This document shows, one piece after another, positions 34,827 to 50,624 of a stretch of DNA of 64,000 nt. Source of the DNA: Hasllibacter sp. MH4015 (GTDB taxonomy: Bacteria; Pseudomonadota; Alphaproteobacteria; Rhodobacterales; Rhodobacteraceae). Positions within the stretch are counted from its first letter, which is position 1. The number at the start of each line of letters is the position of its first letter. Below the pieces are notes generated by a model, which was given only the letters and a program-made list of their open reading frames with translations, was not told the DNA's origin and did no database searches. The stretch lies in contig NZ_JAHTBK010000001.1 in the NCBI RefSeq assembly GCF_020177575.1, forward strand, positions 3,240,001 through 3,304,000. Reading direction: 5' to 3'. A program made the translations under genes and the position numbers.

Positions 34827-34864
34827 GCAGGAACGTCCACACCTTTTTGTAACACCACAGGGTG

Positions 34865-36079
34865 TTAGGCGACTGCATGCGCAATCGCGCACTGCTTCCA
34901 CAGGGTTTTGAGCGCCATGACGAGGTATTCGATATCTTCGTCACTGTGCAGCGGCCCCGGCGTAAAGCGCAGGCGTTCGGTGCCCTTGGGCACGGTGGGG
35001 TAATTGATCGGCTGCACGTAGATGCCGAACTGATCCATCAGGATGTCGGACAGCATTTTGCATTTCACCGGGTCCTTCACCATCACCGGGATGATGTGGG
35101 ACGCATTGTGTTCGTGGGGAATACCTTCGGCATCCAGCCGTGCGCGCAGGCGGGCGACCTGACGTTTCTGCATCGCCCGTTCCCACCCGCTTTCCTTGAG
35201 GTGCTTGATGGAGGCCGTCGCAGCCGCCGCCACGGCGGGCGGAAGGGCCGTGGTGAAAATGAACCCGGACGCGAAAGACCGAATGAAATCCACAAGGGCA
35301 GCAGAGCCGGTGATATAGCCGCCGACGCAGCCATAGGCCTTGCCGAGCGTGCCTTCGATCAGGGTGATGCGATCCATCAATCCCTCACGCTCCGCAACAC
35401 CGCCGCCGCGGGGGCCGTACATGCCGACGGCATGGACCTCGTCGATATAACTCATCGCGCCGTGCTTTTCGCAGACGTCGAGGATTTCGGCGATGGGCGC
35501 GATGTCACCATCCATGGAATAGACGCTCTCGAAGGCGACAATGGGCGTCGCGTTCGCGGGCAGGGCTGCGAGCTTGCGGTCCAGATCGGCCACGTCGTTG
35601 TGGTTCCAGATTACCTTGTCGCATTTCGCGTGGCGGATGCCTTCGATCATGGACGCGTGGTTGAGGCTGTCGGACAGGATGACGGCATTGGGCAAGCGAG
35701 AGCCCAGTGTCGACAGAGAGGCCCAGTTCGAGACGTAGCCGGAGGTGAACAGCAACGCCGCTTCCTTGCCGTGGAGGTCGGCGAGTTCCGCCTCCAACAG
35801 CTTGTGATGGTACGCGTTGCCCGAGATGTTGCGCGTGCCTCCCGCGCCGGTGCCGCATTCCTGCGTGGTCTTGACCATCGCGTCGATCACGGTCGGGTTC
35901 TGGCCCATGCCAAGGTAGTCGTTGGAACACCAGACCGTCACCTGGTCCTGGTCCCCGTTGCCGTGGTTCTTGACCCTTGGGAAGGCGCCGCAGGCCCTCT
36001 CCAGCTCAGCGAAAACGCGGTAATTCCCCTCGTCCTTCAGTTGGTCGATCTGGGTTTGAAACAGCTGGTCAAAGTTCAT
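34865..36079 (-). CDS. hemA: 5-aminolevulinate synthase
   Basis: PLP enzyme that condenses glycine and succinyl-CoA to 5-aminolevulinate, the precursor of haem and bacteriochlorophyll. The 404-residue protein has [23 protein letters not shown], the PLP-phosphate/Asp region [16 protein letters not shown], and the Schiff-base lysine in [10 protein letters not shown]. Length matches alphaproteobacterial ALAS. Its ATG shares one base with the puhE stop (TGATG), so tetrapyrrole supply is locked to the photosynthesis operon. Confidence 0.96.
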   Translation of the reverse strand: MNFDQLFQTQIDQLKDEGNYRVFAELERACGAFPRVKNHGNGDQDQVTVWCSNDYLGMGQNPTVIDAMVKTTQECGTGAGGTRNISGNAYHHKLLEAELADLHGKEAALLFTSGYVSNWASLSTLGSRLPNAVILSDSLNHASMIEGIRHAKCDKVIWNHNDVADLDRKLAALPANATPIVAFESVYSMDGDIAPIAEILDVCEKHGAMSYIDEVHAVGMYGPRGGGVAEREGLMDRITLIEGTLGKAYGCVGGYITGSAALVDFIRSFASGFIFTTALPPAVAAAATASIKHLKESGWERAMQKRQVARLRARLDAEGIPHEHNASHIIPVMVKDPVKCKMLSDILMDQFGIYVQPINYPTVPKGTERLRFTPGPLHSDEDIEYLVMALKTLWKQCAIAHAVA

Positions 36080-36888
36080 CACGTTTCCTCGCTTAGTCTT
36101 GTCGCTTGGGCAGGCTGGGGCCGTTCGGGCAGCATCCATCGCCATAGTTTCTCATCGGGCAGGGGCAGCACCATGAACCAATGCTCCAGCAGGGCGAGCA
36201 TGGTGAGGGTGCCAAGAAGGGCGAAACCGATCGTGTCGGCGGTCGTGTCGGCCGACCACACACGCTCAAGCCAGCAGGCGGCGGCGAAAGACAGGCCGGT
36301 GATCGACATCGGGAACAGCCAGTTCATCCGCGCGGTGCGGAAATGGCTCGGCAGGTGGTTGAGCGGTTCGGGGATGAATTCCACGTTTACCTTCCGCACG
36401 CCGAGATAAAGGTTCAGCTTGGCGCTGATCCGGGCGGCGAACAGCACGGCGAAGGTCCACATGCCGAACTGGTTTTCCGTCCCCCAGGACAGCACGATCA
36501 TTGCACCCATGACCGCGCCCAGAAGCATCTCGTGATAGGCGACGGTGCCCCAGGCGCGGATGAACCGTTCGCCTTCGGACACGTTCGGAACGGAGTGGGA
36601 AGTGACGGGGCCGGTGATCGTGCCGGTCAGGAACGTCAGCTCGATCCAGCCCCAGACGGCGAGGGCCGCAAGGAACGCGACGTAAACCGCCGCGATGGAC
36701 GTGTCGCCGAGGGTATCAATGAAACCCGCCACGCCAAGCACGACGATGGGCAATGTCATCAGACAGGCCCAAAGCCGTGCATGCGACCCGCCCTGATCGG
36801 CGCGCCGCACGGCAAACAGGATCGCCCCGGTGGAGAACCACCAAACGAAGAGGGCCACGAGGGCCGCGATCCAGGGCGACGTGAGCAT
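36079..36888 (-). CDS. puhE: Putative photosynthetic complex assembly protein PuhE
   Basis: A 269-residue integral membrane protein (about seven helices) of the DUF3623 family, found only in photosynthesis clusters of purple bacteria and needed for full reaction-centre assembly. Conserved features seen: N-terminal [40 protein letters not shown] and [20 protein letters not shown]. Both ends are coupled: TGATG with acsF upstream and with hemA downstream. Biochemical role is unknown. Confidence 0.92.
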   Translation of the reverse strand: MLTSPWIAALVALFVWWFSTGAILFAVRRADQGGSHARLWACLMTLPIVVLGVAGFIDTLGDTSIAAVYVAFLAALAVWGWIELTFLTGTITGPVTSHSVPNVSEGERFIRAWGTVAYHEMLLGAVMGAMIVLSWGTENQFGMWTFAVLFAARISAKLNLYLGVRKVNVEFIPEPLNHLPSHFRTARMNWLFPMSITGLSFAAACWLERVWSADTTADTIGFALLGTLTMLALLEHWFMVLPLPDEKLWRWMLPERPQPAQATRLSEET

Positions 36889-38006
36889 CAGTAGGCGGGC
36901 TCCAACCGGACGGAGGCGGGGGCCGCGTGTGTCTTAACCGGGATCGTGTAGAGCCCGATGAACGCCGCGGCGGCCCGAACGGACGCGCCGATGCGCTTGA
37001 AGATCTTGCCGTTCTGCTTCGCATCGGCCAGGTCCACATTTGCCCGCTGCATCGCTTCCAAGCCCCGCTGCCAGCGCGGATTGTCGACATCCAGCGTGAT
37101 CGGGAAGATCTGCTTGGTGATCTCGGACGTCTTGGTGAAGACCTCGTGGGCATACCAATCGGGATCGACGCCCAAAGCCGCGTGGAAGGCGGGCCGCTGA
37201 TGGTCGCGGACATACATGGTTGAATAGACCGCGGTTAAGAAGAACTTGATCCAGTAGACATTTAGGCCACTGGTCAGTTTGGGGTCCGTCTTCATCAGAA
37301 GCGCGAAGGCTTCGCCATGGCTGAACTCATCATTGCACCACTCGCGGAACCACTTGAAGATCGGGTGGAACCGATGCTCCGGATTGGCTTCCAAGTGGCG
37401 GAAGATGGTGATGTAGCGGGCATAGCCGATCTTCTCGGACAGATAGGTCGCGTAGTAGATGAACTTCGGGCGGAAGTAGGTATACTTCTTCTTTTGCGTC
37501 AGAAAGCCGAGGTTCACGGCGATCCCTGCTTCGCGCAAAGCGTCGTTGATGAAGCCCGCATGGCGCGCCTCGTCCCGCGCCATGAGCTGAAACAGGGTGA
37601 CGATGTCGTCGTTGTTGCCGCGGCGCTTCATTTCCTTGTAGAGCACGCAGCCGGAGAATTCAGCGGTGCAGGACGACACGAGGAAGTCGATGAACTCGGC
37701 CTTCAGCTTGGGTTCCATATTGTCCCAGTCGACGCTGTCCCAATCTTCATTTTTCTTGAAGTGACCCTTGTTAGGATCGCTTTTCATCTGGCCGATGAGC
37801 TTGTCCCAATCTTCGCGGACGGACGACACGTCAATGGCATCCATCTCGTCGAAATCGGTGGTGTAGAAGCGCGGCGTCAGCAGGGTGTTCTGCATGGCAA
37901 GCGCGGTGGCGCCTTCGCTGTCGACGACGCCTTGATGGTTGTCGGCGGCCAGGGCGGCCTCGACGGTGGTGGCGTCCGCGGAATGGGTGAGGTTCGAGTC
38001 TTTCAT
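36888..38006 (-). CDS. acsF: Aerobic Mg-protoporphyrin IX monomethyl ester cyclase
   Basis: Diiron oxygenase that builds ring E of bacteriochlorophyll with O2. The 372-residue protein has the ferritin-like Glu/His motifs DEARHAGF and NDEFSHGEAFAL plus AEFIDFLVSSCTAEFSGCVL. The first 40 residues are variable. The ATG at 38006 is preferred over an in-frame upstream start that adds an arginine-rich leader. No bchE is in the window, so pigment synthesis appears to need oxygen. It overlaps orf111 by ATGA-type coupling. Confidence 0.96.
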   Translation of the reverse strand: MKDSNLTHSADATTVEAALAADNHQGVVDSEGATALAMQNTLLTPRFYTTDFDEMDAIDVSSVREDWDKLIGQMKSDPNKGHFKKNEDWDSVDWDNMEPKLKAEFIDFLVSSCTAEFSGCVLYKEMKRRGNNDDIVTLFQLMARDEARHAGFINDALREAGIAVNLGFLTQKKKYTYFRPKFIYYATYLSEKIGYARYITIFRHLEANPEHRFHPIFKWFREWCNDEFSHGEAFALLMKTDPKLTSGLNVYWIKFFLTAVYSTMYVRDHQRPAFHAALGVDPDWYAHEVFTKTSEITKQIFPITLDVDNPRWQRGLEAMQRANVDLADAKQNGKIFKRIGASVRAAAAFIGLYTIPVKTHAAPASVRLEPAY

Positions 38007-38338
38007 GCCGTGGCTCCTTCGCCTGTCGCGCGGGGCGTCGCTTGAAGCGTGACGTCCTCGGAGAATGAGAATTCGCAAAGCTCCATGAACTCGAAGTCGC
38101 CGGTCATCCGGGTCCAGAGCTGCTCCAGCTTGGAAGCGCGGGTGATGCGGGCCATGCGCTCTTCACGGACAACCTCCCCGTAAGGGGCCATCACGGGCGG
38201 TCCCTTCACCTGTACCTCGTCGCCGGGATTGATCGTCGCTCCGTTTAGGAATTTCACATGCGCGTGCAGGCTGTCGAAGCAGTGGCTGACTTCAACCTCG
38301 CAGGGCGCCATTTCAAAGTCGCGTGTCAAAAGGCCCAT
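38003..38338 (-). CDS. Conserved photosynthesis-cluster protein of unknown function
   Basis: A 111-residue soluble protein between puhC and acsF. Similar small genes hold this place in other Rhodobacterales clusters (from memory), but no activity is known to me. The sequence is predicted mostly beta early (CEVEVSHCFDSLHAHVKFLN, NPGDEVQVKGPPVMAPYG) then helical (RASKLEQLWTRMTGDFEFME). A stretch like GDEVQVKGPP resembles a small barrel. Its stop overlaps the acsF start and it follows puhC by two bases. A scaffold for the AcsF cyclase is a reasonable guess. Confidence 0.82.
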   Translation of the reverse strand: MGLLTRDFEMAPCEVEVSHCFDSLHAHVKFLNGATINPGDEVQVKGPPVMAPYGEVVREERMARITRASKLEQLWTRMTGDFEFMELCEFSFSEDVTLQATPRATGEGATA

Positions 38339-38340
38339 CT

Positions 38341-38823
38341 CTATTCCTCCAGCAGGCGCGCAAACGCCGCTTCATTGTCCGCGCCGAAGCCCACAAGCTC
38401 CGCCCGGAAATCCGTCAGATCGTCGCGCAGTCCAAGGCGGCCATCGGCGAACCGCACAAGGCGGATCGGGTCGGAGGCCAGCGCACCAACGGCGCCGCGT
38501 TCACGTTCCAGCACCCGGTAGACACCGGCGATGAACCCGCCTTCGTCCTGTTCGAACGTGGCGATGACGCTGCCGTCGAGGTCGAGAACCCGGGCGGAGC
38601 CGTCCATTTCTGCATAGATCTGGATGCTGCGCTCGGTCACGACCGGCACGACATCTTCGGAGGGGGGAACCGCGCTCAGCGGGCGGTCGGTGAGGCTTGC
38701 GTAGGTGACGATCACCAAAACGCACAGACACAGGATGAACATCGCGCGGATCAGAACCGTCGGGATCATCTCCTTGTCGCGTTCAACCAGTTTCTGGTGG
38801 GCGGCAGTGGAATTGAGGGTCAT
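38341..38823 (-). CDS. puhC: Photosynthetic complex assembly protein PuhC
   Basis: A 160-residue protein with one N-terminal helix (IRAMFILCLCVLVIVTYASL, near 25-44) and a periplasmic domain. PuhC aids reaction-centre/LH1 organisation in Rhodobacter. Family features seen include DRPLSAVPPSEDVVPVV and RLVRFADGRLGLRDDLTDF. The ATG at 38823 is chosen because upstream codons overlap puhB coding sequence. It lies between puhB and orf111 in the conserved order. Confidence 0.9.
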   Translation of the reverse strand: MTLNSTAAHQKLVERDKEMIPTVLIRAMFILCLCVLVIVTYASLTDRPLSAVPPSEDVVPVVTERSIQIYAEMDGSARVLDLDGSVIATFEQDEGGFIAGVYRVLERERGAVGALASDPIRLVRFADGRLGLRDDLTDFRAELVGFGADNEAAFARLLEE

Positions 38824-38839
38824 TGGTCGTTCTCCTCCT

Positions 38840-39484
38840 TCATTCCGCGGGTTGTGCGGCCATTTCAGGCACGCGGGTGATTTCGATATGGGGGACGGAA
38901 ACGGCTGTCTGGGCCGCCTCCGACAGGATGCCGGCAACGCGCTTGGCATCGGGGATGCAGCGCAGGGCCGGTTGCGTGTGCTTCATCTTCCAAGGGCGCA
39001 CATGGGGCCATGTCATGATGTAGGAAAACCAGACGCCGCCTTCGGGGTTCATCTCCAGCGCGATCGACCCATGGCCGGATTTGCGCAGGGCAAGGTTGGC
39101 ATTCTGAACCTGCTTGAAGGGCAGGTTCAGGGTCAGCGTCAGGGCGGCCCCGATGCGCATGGCCACGCGCCGGTTCGTGATGGTGTAGACCGTGGCCTTG
39201 GCCTGGATCAGCGCCACCAGAAGAAGAAGGCCGCAGACAATCGCGCCGAGGACAAGGAAGAACGACGCGGCTGTCGCGCTCTGCACCCAAGTCTCCGTCG
39301 CGGCCCCGCCGATGGTTCGCCAGGCGAAGAGAAAGACGAAGTAACCTGCGACCCACCACAGGCTAAGCGCCTCTATCGCCAGCACGAACCAGCTGGGTTG
39401 TCCTTGCCAAAGGATCTCCTCCCCCTCCGGCAAGTTCTGCGGAAGTCCACGGACCGGCTCGGTCTGAAAGTCGTCGTGGGACAT
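38840..39484 (-). CDS. puhB: Photosynthetic complex assembly protein PuhB
   Basis: A 214-residue membrane protein with about three helices and a PH-like domain (bPH2). Signatures include GEEILWQGQPSWFVLAIEAL at the N terminus and YTITNRRVAMRIGAALTLTL in the middle. PuhB acts as a dimeric assembly factor for the reaction centre in Rhodobacter capsulatus. It lies 34 bases after puhA and 16 before puhC. Confidence 0.93.
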   Translation of the reverse strand: MSHDDFQTEPVRGLPQNLPEGEEILWQGQPSWFVLAIEALSLWWVAGYFVFLFAWRTIGGAATETWVQSATAASFFLVLGAIVCGLLLLVALIQAKATVYTITNRRVAMRIGAALTLTLNLPFKQVQNANLALRKSGHGSIALEMNPEGGVWFSYIMTWPHVRPWKMKHTQPALRCIPDAKRVAGILSEAAQTAVSVPHIEITRVPEMAAQPAE

Positions 39485-39518
39485 CGATTCCTCCTCCTGT
39501 TTCGGCCAGCCGCCCCGG

Positions 39519-40301
39519 TCAGAGCAGCGGTTCGGCCCGATCTTCGTCGGCGTAGAGGATCCCGGCGCCGTAGTAGGCAGAGATCTTTTCCTCTTCGAGC
39601 TTGGTGATCTGCGTCGCGGATTTGGTCACGGGCACCCCGGCAAAGTGTCTTCCGTGGATCGCGTTGATCGTGACCCGGCGCCAGATCTGGCAGAACTGGA
39701 TTGGCACAAGCCGCTTGCCGCCGCCGTGATCTGCATCAAGCTCGATCTCCAGGTAGCGGACCAGTTGCTCGGGCGCGTCGATCCACAGGTCGGACACGGT
39801 GCCGACCTCTTCACCGTCGCCGCCCCGCACGGTCAGGCCGAGGGGGTTCTTGCCCGCGCTCACGCGGTAACTCTCGGTGCTGTTCATCGGCACGATCTTG
39901 GCATGGCCGTGGCCATCAAGCTCCGGCTCATCCCGGCGCGGCGTCCATGCGCCCGAACCGACACCGGCTTTCATGGGGTCGCCCACCGGATCGTAGGGAT
40001 AGCCATTCGGCACAGCGGTTTCGGCCATCACCTCGTCCAGATCGGTACGGCGATGCTGATCCTCGTTCTCCACGGACGGAACCACGACCTTGCCCCGCCC
40101 GTGGGGCAGATCGAAGGTCTTGGGATCGGGCACCGGGAACGGGCCCTGGTTCGGGGCGGGAGAGCCATCTTCGTTCTCCAACGGATAGCCTTCGCGCATG
40201 TTCTCCGTCTGGAGGTAGTAGATCAGCAGCGCGAAAAAGATCCAGAACAGCCAGATCGAGAGGCTGGCGAGGTCGAAATTTCCAAAGAATGCGTTTTCCA
40301 T
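39519..40301 (-). CDS. puhA: Photosynthetic reaction centre H subunit
   Basis: A 260-residue single-helix subunit that caps the cytoplasmic side of the L/M core and controls proton delivery to QB. Membrane helix is [20 protein letters not shown] near 11-30. Then come [15 protein letters not shown], the cytoplasmic PRC-barrel region with [19 protein letters not shown], and [16 protein letters not shown] at 40301 gives the typical H subunit length. It lies 13 bases after lhaA in the bchFNBHLM-lhaA-puhABC order. Confidence 0.96.
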   Translation of the reverse strand: MENAFFGNFDLASLSIWLFWIFFALLIYYLQTENMREGYPLENEDGSPAPNQGPFPVPDPKTFDLPHGRGKVVVPSVENEDQHRRTDLDEVMAETAVPNGYPYDPVGDPMKAGVGSGAWTPRRDEPELDGHGHAKIVPMNSTESYRVSAGKNPLGLTVRGGDGEEVGTVSDLWIDAPEQLVRYLEIELDADHGGGKRLVPIQFCQIWRRVTINAIHGRHFAGVPVTKSATQITKLEEEKISAYYGAGILYADEDRAEPLL

Positions 40302-40314
40302 GGAGTGGGTCCTT

Positions 40315-41745
40315 TCAAGTGGGGAGGTCGGCGAGGCCGAGTTTGTGCCCCCCGTCTTGGGTGGTGGTCGTTCGGGTGCGCACCAGGGGCCCAAGGGCCA
40401 CCAGCGTCGCGAAAATCAGCAAAAGTTCGATGTGATAGACGACGGAATATCCCGTCGCGGGGTTCGACAGCGCCTCTCCCAGCCGGTCTGAAGCGACAAG
40501 GACGTTGACGAAATCCCGGATCGCGCCGCCAAGCGCGATGGAAAGACCGGCCGCAGTGGCCTGCGCGGCACCCCAGGCCCCAAGCGCAAGACCGCGGCCC
40601 GCATTGGCGCTGGTCGGCATAGTCATCGCCGCCGTCAGCGTCGCGACGGAGAAGAGGCCGCCGCCGAAGCCGATGGCACATGCGCCGATGAAGAACAGTT
40701 CGAGCGAATTCCAGGGGTTGGAGAAGATCACAGCGGAAAACGCCGCCAGCCCCGCAAGCAGGCCACGCGCCGCCATGCGGTAGGGGTTGATGCCCTGGCC
40801 GAGCCAGCGCGCGGCCATGGCAAACCCGACAAGAGCGCCACCGGCCCAGGTTGCGGTCAGCAGCGTTGTGGCAGAAACCGAGAGGCCAAGGATCTCACCG
40901 CCATAGGGTTCCAGCAGCACGTCTTGCATGTTGAACGCCATGGTGCCGAGGAACACGACGACCAGCAGACGCCCGGCGGTTCCACCGCTGGCATAGTCGC
41001 GCCACGCATCGCGGAAGGTCGGACCCTCCTCCGCGCGCTGCGCCTTGGTCATGGGCAGCACGCGTTCCTGCTTCCACAGGGCGGTCACGTTCAGGATGAC
41101 GGTCAAAACGGCGGCGCCCTGGATCACCTGGATCAATTCCAGCGGCGTGAATTCGTAGAGCAGCCAGCCGATGACAATCGCGCTGACGCCCATGCCCACA
41201 AGGAACATCACGTAGAGCAACGCCACGACGCGCGGGCGCGTTTCGTCCGTGGCGCGGTCGGCGGCAAGGGCGAGGCCCGCGGTTTGCGTCATATGCATCC
41301 CGATGCCGGTCATCAGGAACGCGATCCCGGCCAGCGCTTCCCCCGCAAACGGAATGTCATGGGCCACCTGCGTGACATCCCCCCCCAGCACGAGGAGGGA
41401 GGCCGGCATGATTGCAAGACCCCCGAATTGCCAGAGCGTCCCGAACCAGAGGTAGGGAATGCGTTTCCACCCGATTGCGGATTTGTAAGTGTCTGATTTG
41501 AAGCCCAGAAGCGCGCGGAACGGGGCGATCAGGACGGGCAGCGCCACCATCATCGCCACCAGGAACGCGGGCACCTGAAGCTCCACGATCATGACGCGGT
41601 TGAGCGTGCCAAGCAGCAGCACAGCCGCCATCCCGACGGAGACCTGGAACAGGCTCAGGCGCAGAAGCTGGCCCAAGGGAAGCCCCTCGGATGCGGCATC
41701 TGCGAAGGGCAGATAGCGAATGGATATGCGCTTGAGCATACTCAT
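40315..41745 (-). CDS. lhaA: Light-harvesting 1 assembly protein LhaA (PucC family)
   Basis: A 476-residue MFS-like membrane protein with about twelve helices. It delivers bacteriochlorophyll or LH1 polypeptides during antenna assembly. Family marks seen: [56 protein letters not shown] and [17 protein letters not shown]. It shares the motif LEP-(Y/F)-(G/A)-G with the orf428-like protein at 53888, a paralogue. Its start overlaps the bchM stop (ATGA). Confidence 0.94.
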   Translation of the reverse strand: MSMLKRISIRYLPFADAASEGLPLGQLLRLSLFQVSVGMAAVLLLGTLNRVMIVELQVPAFLVAMMVALPVLIAPFRALLGFKSDTYKSAIGWKRIPYLWFGTLWQFGGLAIMPASLLVLGGDVTQVAHDIPFAGEALAGIAFLMTGIGMHMTQTAGLALAADRATDETRPRVVALLYVMFLVGMGVSAIVIGWLLYEFTPLELIQVIQGAAVLTVILNVTALWKQERVLPMTKAQRAEEGPTFRDAWRDYASGGTAGRLLVVVFLGTMAFNMQDVLLEPYGGEILGLSVSATTLLTATWAGGALVGFAMAARWLGQGINPYRMAARGLLAGLAAFSAVIFSNPWNSLELFFIGACAIGFGGGLFSVATLTAAMTMPTSANAGRGLALGAWGAAQATAAGLSIALGGAIRDFVNVLVASDRLGEALSNPATGYSVVYHIELLLIFATLVALGPLVRTRTTTTQDGGHKLGLADLPT

Positions 41746-42434
41746 GCGGTGTATTCCAGGCAGGTCGAGATGTAGAAACCGCGGCTCACCCGCTCGACCT
41801 CGTGGACAGCGCCTGCGGCGCCGGTTCGGGTCGTTTCTTGTGCGATGCGGGCGGGGACGTGCGGGATCATCGTCGGGGACCGGTCCGCGCGCGGGAACAC
41901 CTTGCCCAAGGCGAAGAACGCCATCAGGAACGGGGTGCGCGGGGCCACGGTAAAGACGATGGACCGGCGGGTCCGTCCGGCCAGGCGCGCGATGGCACGG
42001 CCAAGGTCCGGCGCCTCGTAATAGATCATCGAATCCATCGCCAGCACGTGATCGAACTGGCCCAGATCGTCGCTCAGCATATCGCCCGACGCGAAGGTGA
42101 CGCGTGCCGCCAGATGATCGGGTAGCCGCTTGGTGGCGATGTCGATCAGCTGGGGTGAGATGTCGATGGCCACCACATCCGCGCCGCGTTCGGCCAATGC
42201 CTCTGACATCGCGCCGGTGCCGCAACCCGCATCCAGCACACGCCGCCCGTTCAGGTCATTCGGCAAGCGCGACAACATGATGTCGCGCATCCGGTCGCGG
42301 CCTTCGCGCACCGTCTGTCGAATACCGGAAACCGGCGCGTCAGAGGTCAACCGTTCCCACGTGCGTGTCGCGGTGCGGTCGAAATAGGCCTCTACCCGGT
42401 TGCGGGTGGCGTCATATGTGGGCGTGTCCACCAT
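41742..42434 (-). CDS. bchM: Mg-protoporphyrin IX O-methyltransferase
   Basis: Methylates the C13 propionate of Mg-protoporphyrin IX with SAM, just before the AcsF cyclase. The 230-residue class I methyltransferase has the SAM loop VLDAGCGTGAMSEALAERG (near 67-85), then VVAIDISPQLIDIA and FDHVLAMDSMIYYE. Start ATG follows the bchL stop directly with no gap. Confidence 0.96.
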   Translation of the reverse strand: MVDTPTYDATRNRVEAYFDRTATRTWERLTSDAPVSGIRQTVREGRDRMRDIMLSRLPNDLNGRRVLDAGCGTGAMSEALAERGADVVAIDISPQLIDIATKRLPDHLAARVTFASGDMLSDDLGQFDHVLAMDSMIYYEAPDLGRAIARLAGRTRRSIVFTVAPRTPFLMAFFALGKVFPRADRSPTMIPHVPARIAQETTRTGAAGAVHEVERVSRGFYISTCLEYTA

Positions 42435-46916
<4,482 letters not shown>

Positions 46917-46945
<29 letters not shown>

Positions 46946-48473
46946 AAAGAGTGTCGAGGGAGATTTCGTGCAGGCCTTGGTCGGCCGCGAATTTCTCGGT
47001 GTTGCGGCGGGCCTTGCCGCGCACGAAGAACGGGATCTTCTTCAGTTCCATCTCGGCGTCCGCGAGCCAGACCATGACGTCGGAGCCCGTTTCGGGCTGT
47101 GCTTCGCTCACGCGCTCCTCCTCCACCCTGTCGGGTGTCCTCGCAGCGTCCACGGGTTTTGGGGCGTGGCCGCCGTGATGGCTCGGGCCCGCTTCGTCGT
47201 GGAATTCGAAATCCTCCCGGAACATGGCCAGCAGGTGTTCTTCAAGGCCCATGACCAGCGGATGTATCCAAGTGTCGAAGATCACGTTCGCGCCTTCCCA
47301 GCCCATCTGGGGGGAGTAACGCGCCGGGAAATCCTGCACGTGGACGGGGGCGGAGATGACGGCGCAGGGGATGCCGAGCCGCTTGCCGATATGGCGTTCC
47401 ATCTGGGTGCCGAGGATCATCTCGGGCGCGGCATCCTCAATGGCCTTCTCGACTTCAAGATAGTCGTCGGTGATGAGCGCCGGGACGTTGAATTCCTTGG
47501 CCAGCTCCCGGATGGGGCGGGCGAATTCGCGGTTGTAGCAGCCCAGCCCCACAACCTCGAACCCCATTTCATCGCGGGCGATGCGGGCGGCGGCTTTCAC
47601 ATGGGTGGCATCCCCGAAGAGGAACACGCGCTTGCCGGTGAGGTAGGTGCTGTCGACAGACTTGGACCACCAGGGCTGACGGAGGCGAGAGAGGTCCTTG
47701 CGCGGCTCCACCCCGCAAAGGGCGGCCACCTCCGCCACGAAATCGTGGGTGGCACCGACGCCGATGGGAACGGTCTTGGTGTAGGGCTGGTCGAAGGTCC
47801 GCTCCAGATGGCGCGCGGCGCTTTCGGCGTGTTCGGGGTAAAGCACGACATTGGCATGGGCCGCGCCCAGCCGGGTGATATCTTCCGGCGTTGCGTCGAA
47901 GGGGGCCACGACATTGATGCCGATGCCCATCTCAAAAAGCAGGCCCTTGACCTCTTCGATATCATCGCGGTGTCGGAACCCTAGCGCGAGGGGGCCGAGG
48001 ATGTTGACGGTGACGTCCGGCGTGCGATCCATTGGCGCCGCAAGTGCGCGGACGATCTGGTAGAATGTCTCGTCCGAGCCGAAGTTTTCCTTGCGCTGGT
48101 ACGAGGGCAGTTCAAGCGGGATCACCGGCACCGGGATCTGCATCGTTTCGGCCAATCCGCCCGGATCATCCTGGATCAACTCGGCGGTGCAGGACGCGCC
48201 GACGATCATCGCCTGCGGTTGGAACCGGTCATAGGCTTCCTGGCACGTCACCTTGAAGATACCGGCGGTGTCCTCGCCCAGATCGCGCCCTTCGAACGTT
48301 GTGTAGGTCACGGGCGGGCGATGGTCGCGCCGTTCGATCATGGTGAAGAGCAGGTCCGCGTAAGTGTCGCCCTGGGGGGCGTGCAGCACGTAGTGAAGGC
48401 CCTTCATCGCCGTTGCGACGCGCATGGCGCCGACGTGGGGCGGGCCCTCATATGTCCAGACGGTGAGTTTCAT
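46917..48473 (-). CDS. bchB: Light-independent protochlorophyllide reductase subunit B
   Basis: Catalytic-component subunit of dark protochlorophyllide reductase (MoFe-protein-like), which lets pigment be made at night. The 518-residue protein has the family start [20 protein letters not shown], the cluster cysteine in [17 protein letters not shown], and the C-terminal domain [19 protein letters not shown] linker near 400-450 ([20 protein letters not shown]) is hydrophilic. Its stop overlaps the bchH start. Confidence 0.96.
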
Positions 48474-48482
48474 GGCTTGTTT

Positions 48483-48520
48483 CTGGGGCTCTGCCCCAGA
48501 CCCCGGGATATTTCGGGCAC
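48483..48520. repeat. Hairpin-forming intergenic repeat between bchN and bchB
   Basis: CTGGGGC-TCT-GCCCCAG (48483-48499) forms a seven-base stem, followed by ACCCCGGGATATTTCGGGCA. The sequence resembles a family of dispersed repeats I know from Rhodobacteraceae genomes. It fills the 64-base gap inside an otherwise tightly packed operon and could change mRNA stability or translation there. Confidence 0.55.
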
Positions 48521-48537
48521 ATGGAAGACAGGATGCT

Positions 48538-50303
<1,766 letters not shown>

Positions 50304-50357
50304 TGCGTTTACGATTCCTTCAGGCCTGCCTCGAAGGTACGGGTGTAAACCTCAAAG

Positions 50358-50375
50358 TGTCAATCCAAACTTACA
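50358..50375. promoter_or_regulatory. PpsR/CrtJ operator for the bchF operon
   Basis: TGTCAATCCAAACTTACA, exact TGT-N12-ACA. On the leftward strand it contains TTGACA, so binding would cover the -35 element of the bchF promoter 55 bases before the ATG. Confidence 0.82.
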
Positions 50376-50502
50376 CTTTCGGCGCTGTCTGCCAGCCGTG
50401 CCTGACACCCCGGTAATCGACTCGTTTTGCCTTAGATTACTTGGCATTTGCGCTATCAGGTGATAGGTATGGCGCGACGAATGCGGCCGGAAATGGCGTG
50501 GG

Positions 50503-50520
50503 TGTCAATTTCCTTTGACA
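50503..50520. promoter_or_regulatory. PpsR/CrtJ operator facing ppaA
   Basis: TGTCAATTTCCTTTGACA, exact TGT-N12-ACA with near-perfect symmetry (TGTCAA...TTGACA). Its right half is a consensus TTGACA -35 element. It is 145 bases from the bchF site, fitting looping between two bound PpsR tetramers. Confidence 0.82.
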
Positions 50521-50624
50521 TTGACCCCGGGACTCAGCGACACTTTCGGCCACCAAGGCTGGCTCACATATGAGCGCAAACGCACGGTGAGACGTGCCTC
50601 GTGTGCAAGGATAGTGGCACTACG

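Larger units (their letters stand above)
50304..50624. other. Divergent promoter region of bchF and ppaA
   Basis: A 321-base gap that controls the bchF operon leftward and ppaA rightward. It holds two exact TGT-N12-ACA sites (50358-50375 and 50503-50520), each overlapping a TTGACA-type -35 motif for the gene it faces. I see no gene or other element in it. Confidence 0.8.

Noticed and set aside
34849-34867. Terminator at the hemA stop (AACACC/GGTGTT)
   Set aside because: In the leftward transcript the hairpin is followed by A-rich, not U-rich, sequence, and it overlaps the hemA stop; too weak to annotate.
50344-50361. Another TGT near the bchF operator as an extra PpsR half-site
   Set aside because: At the required spacing the second half reads GTC, not ACA.
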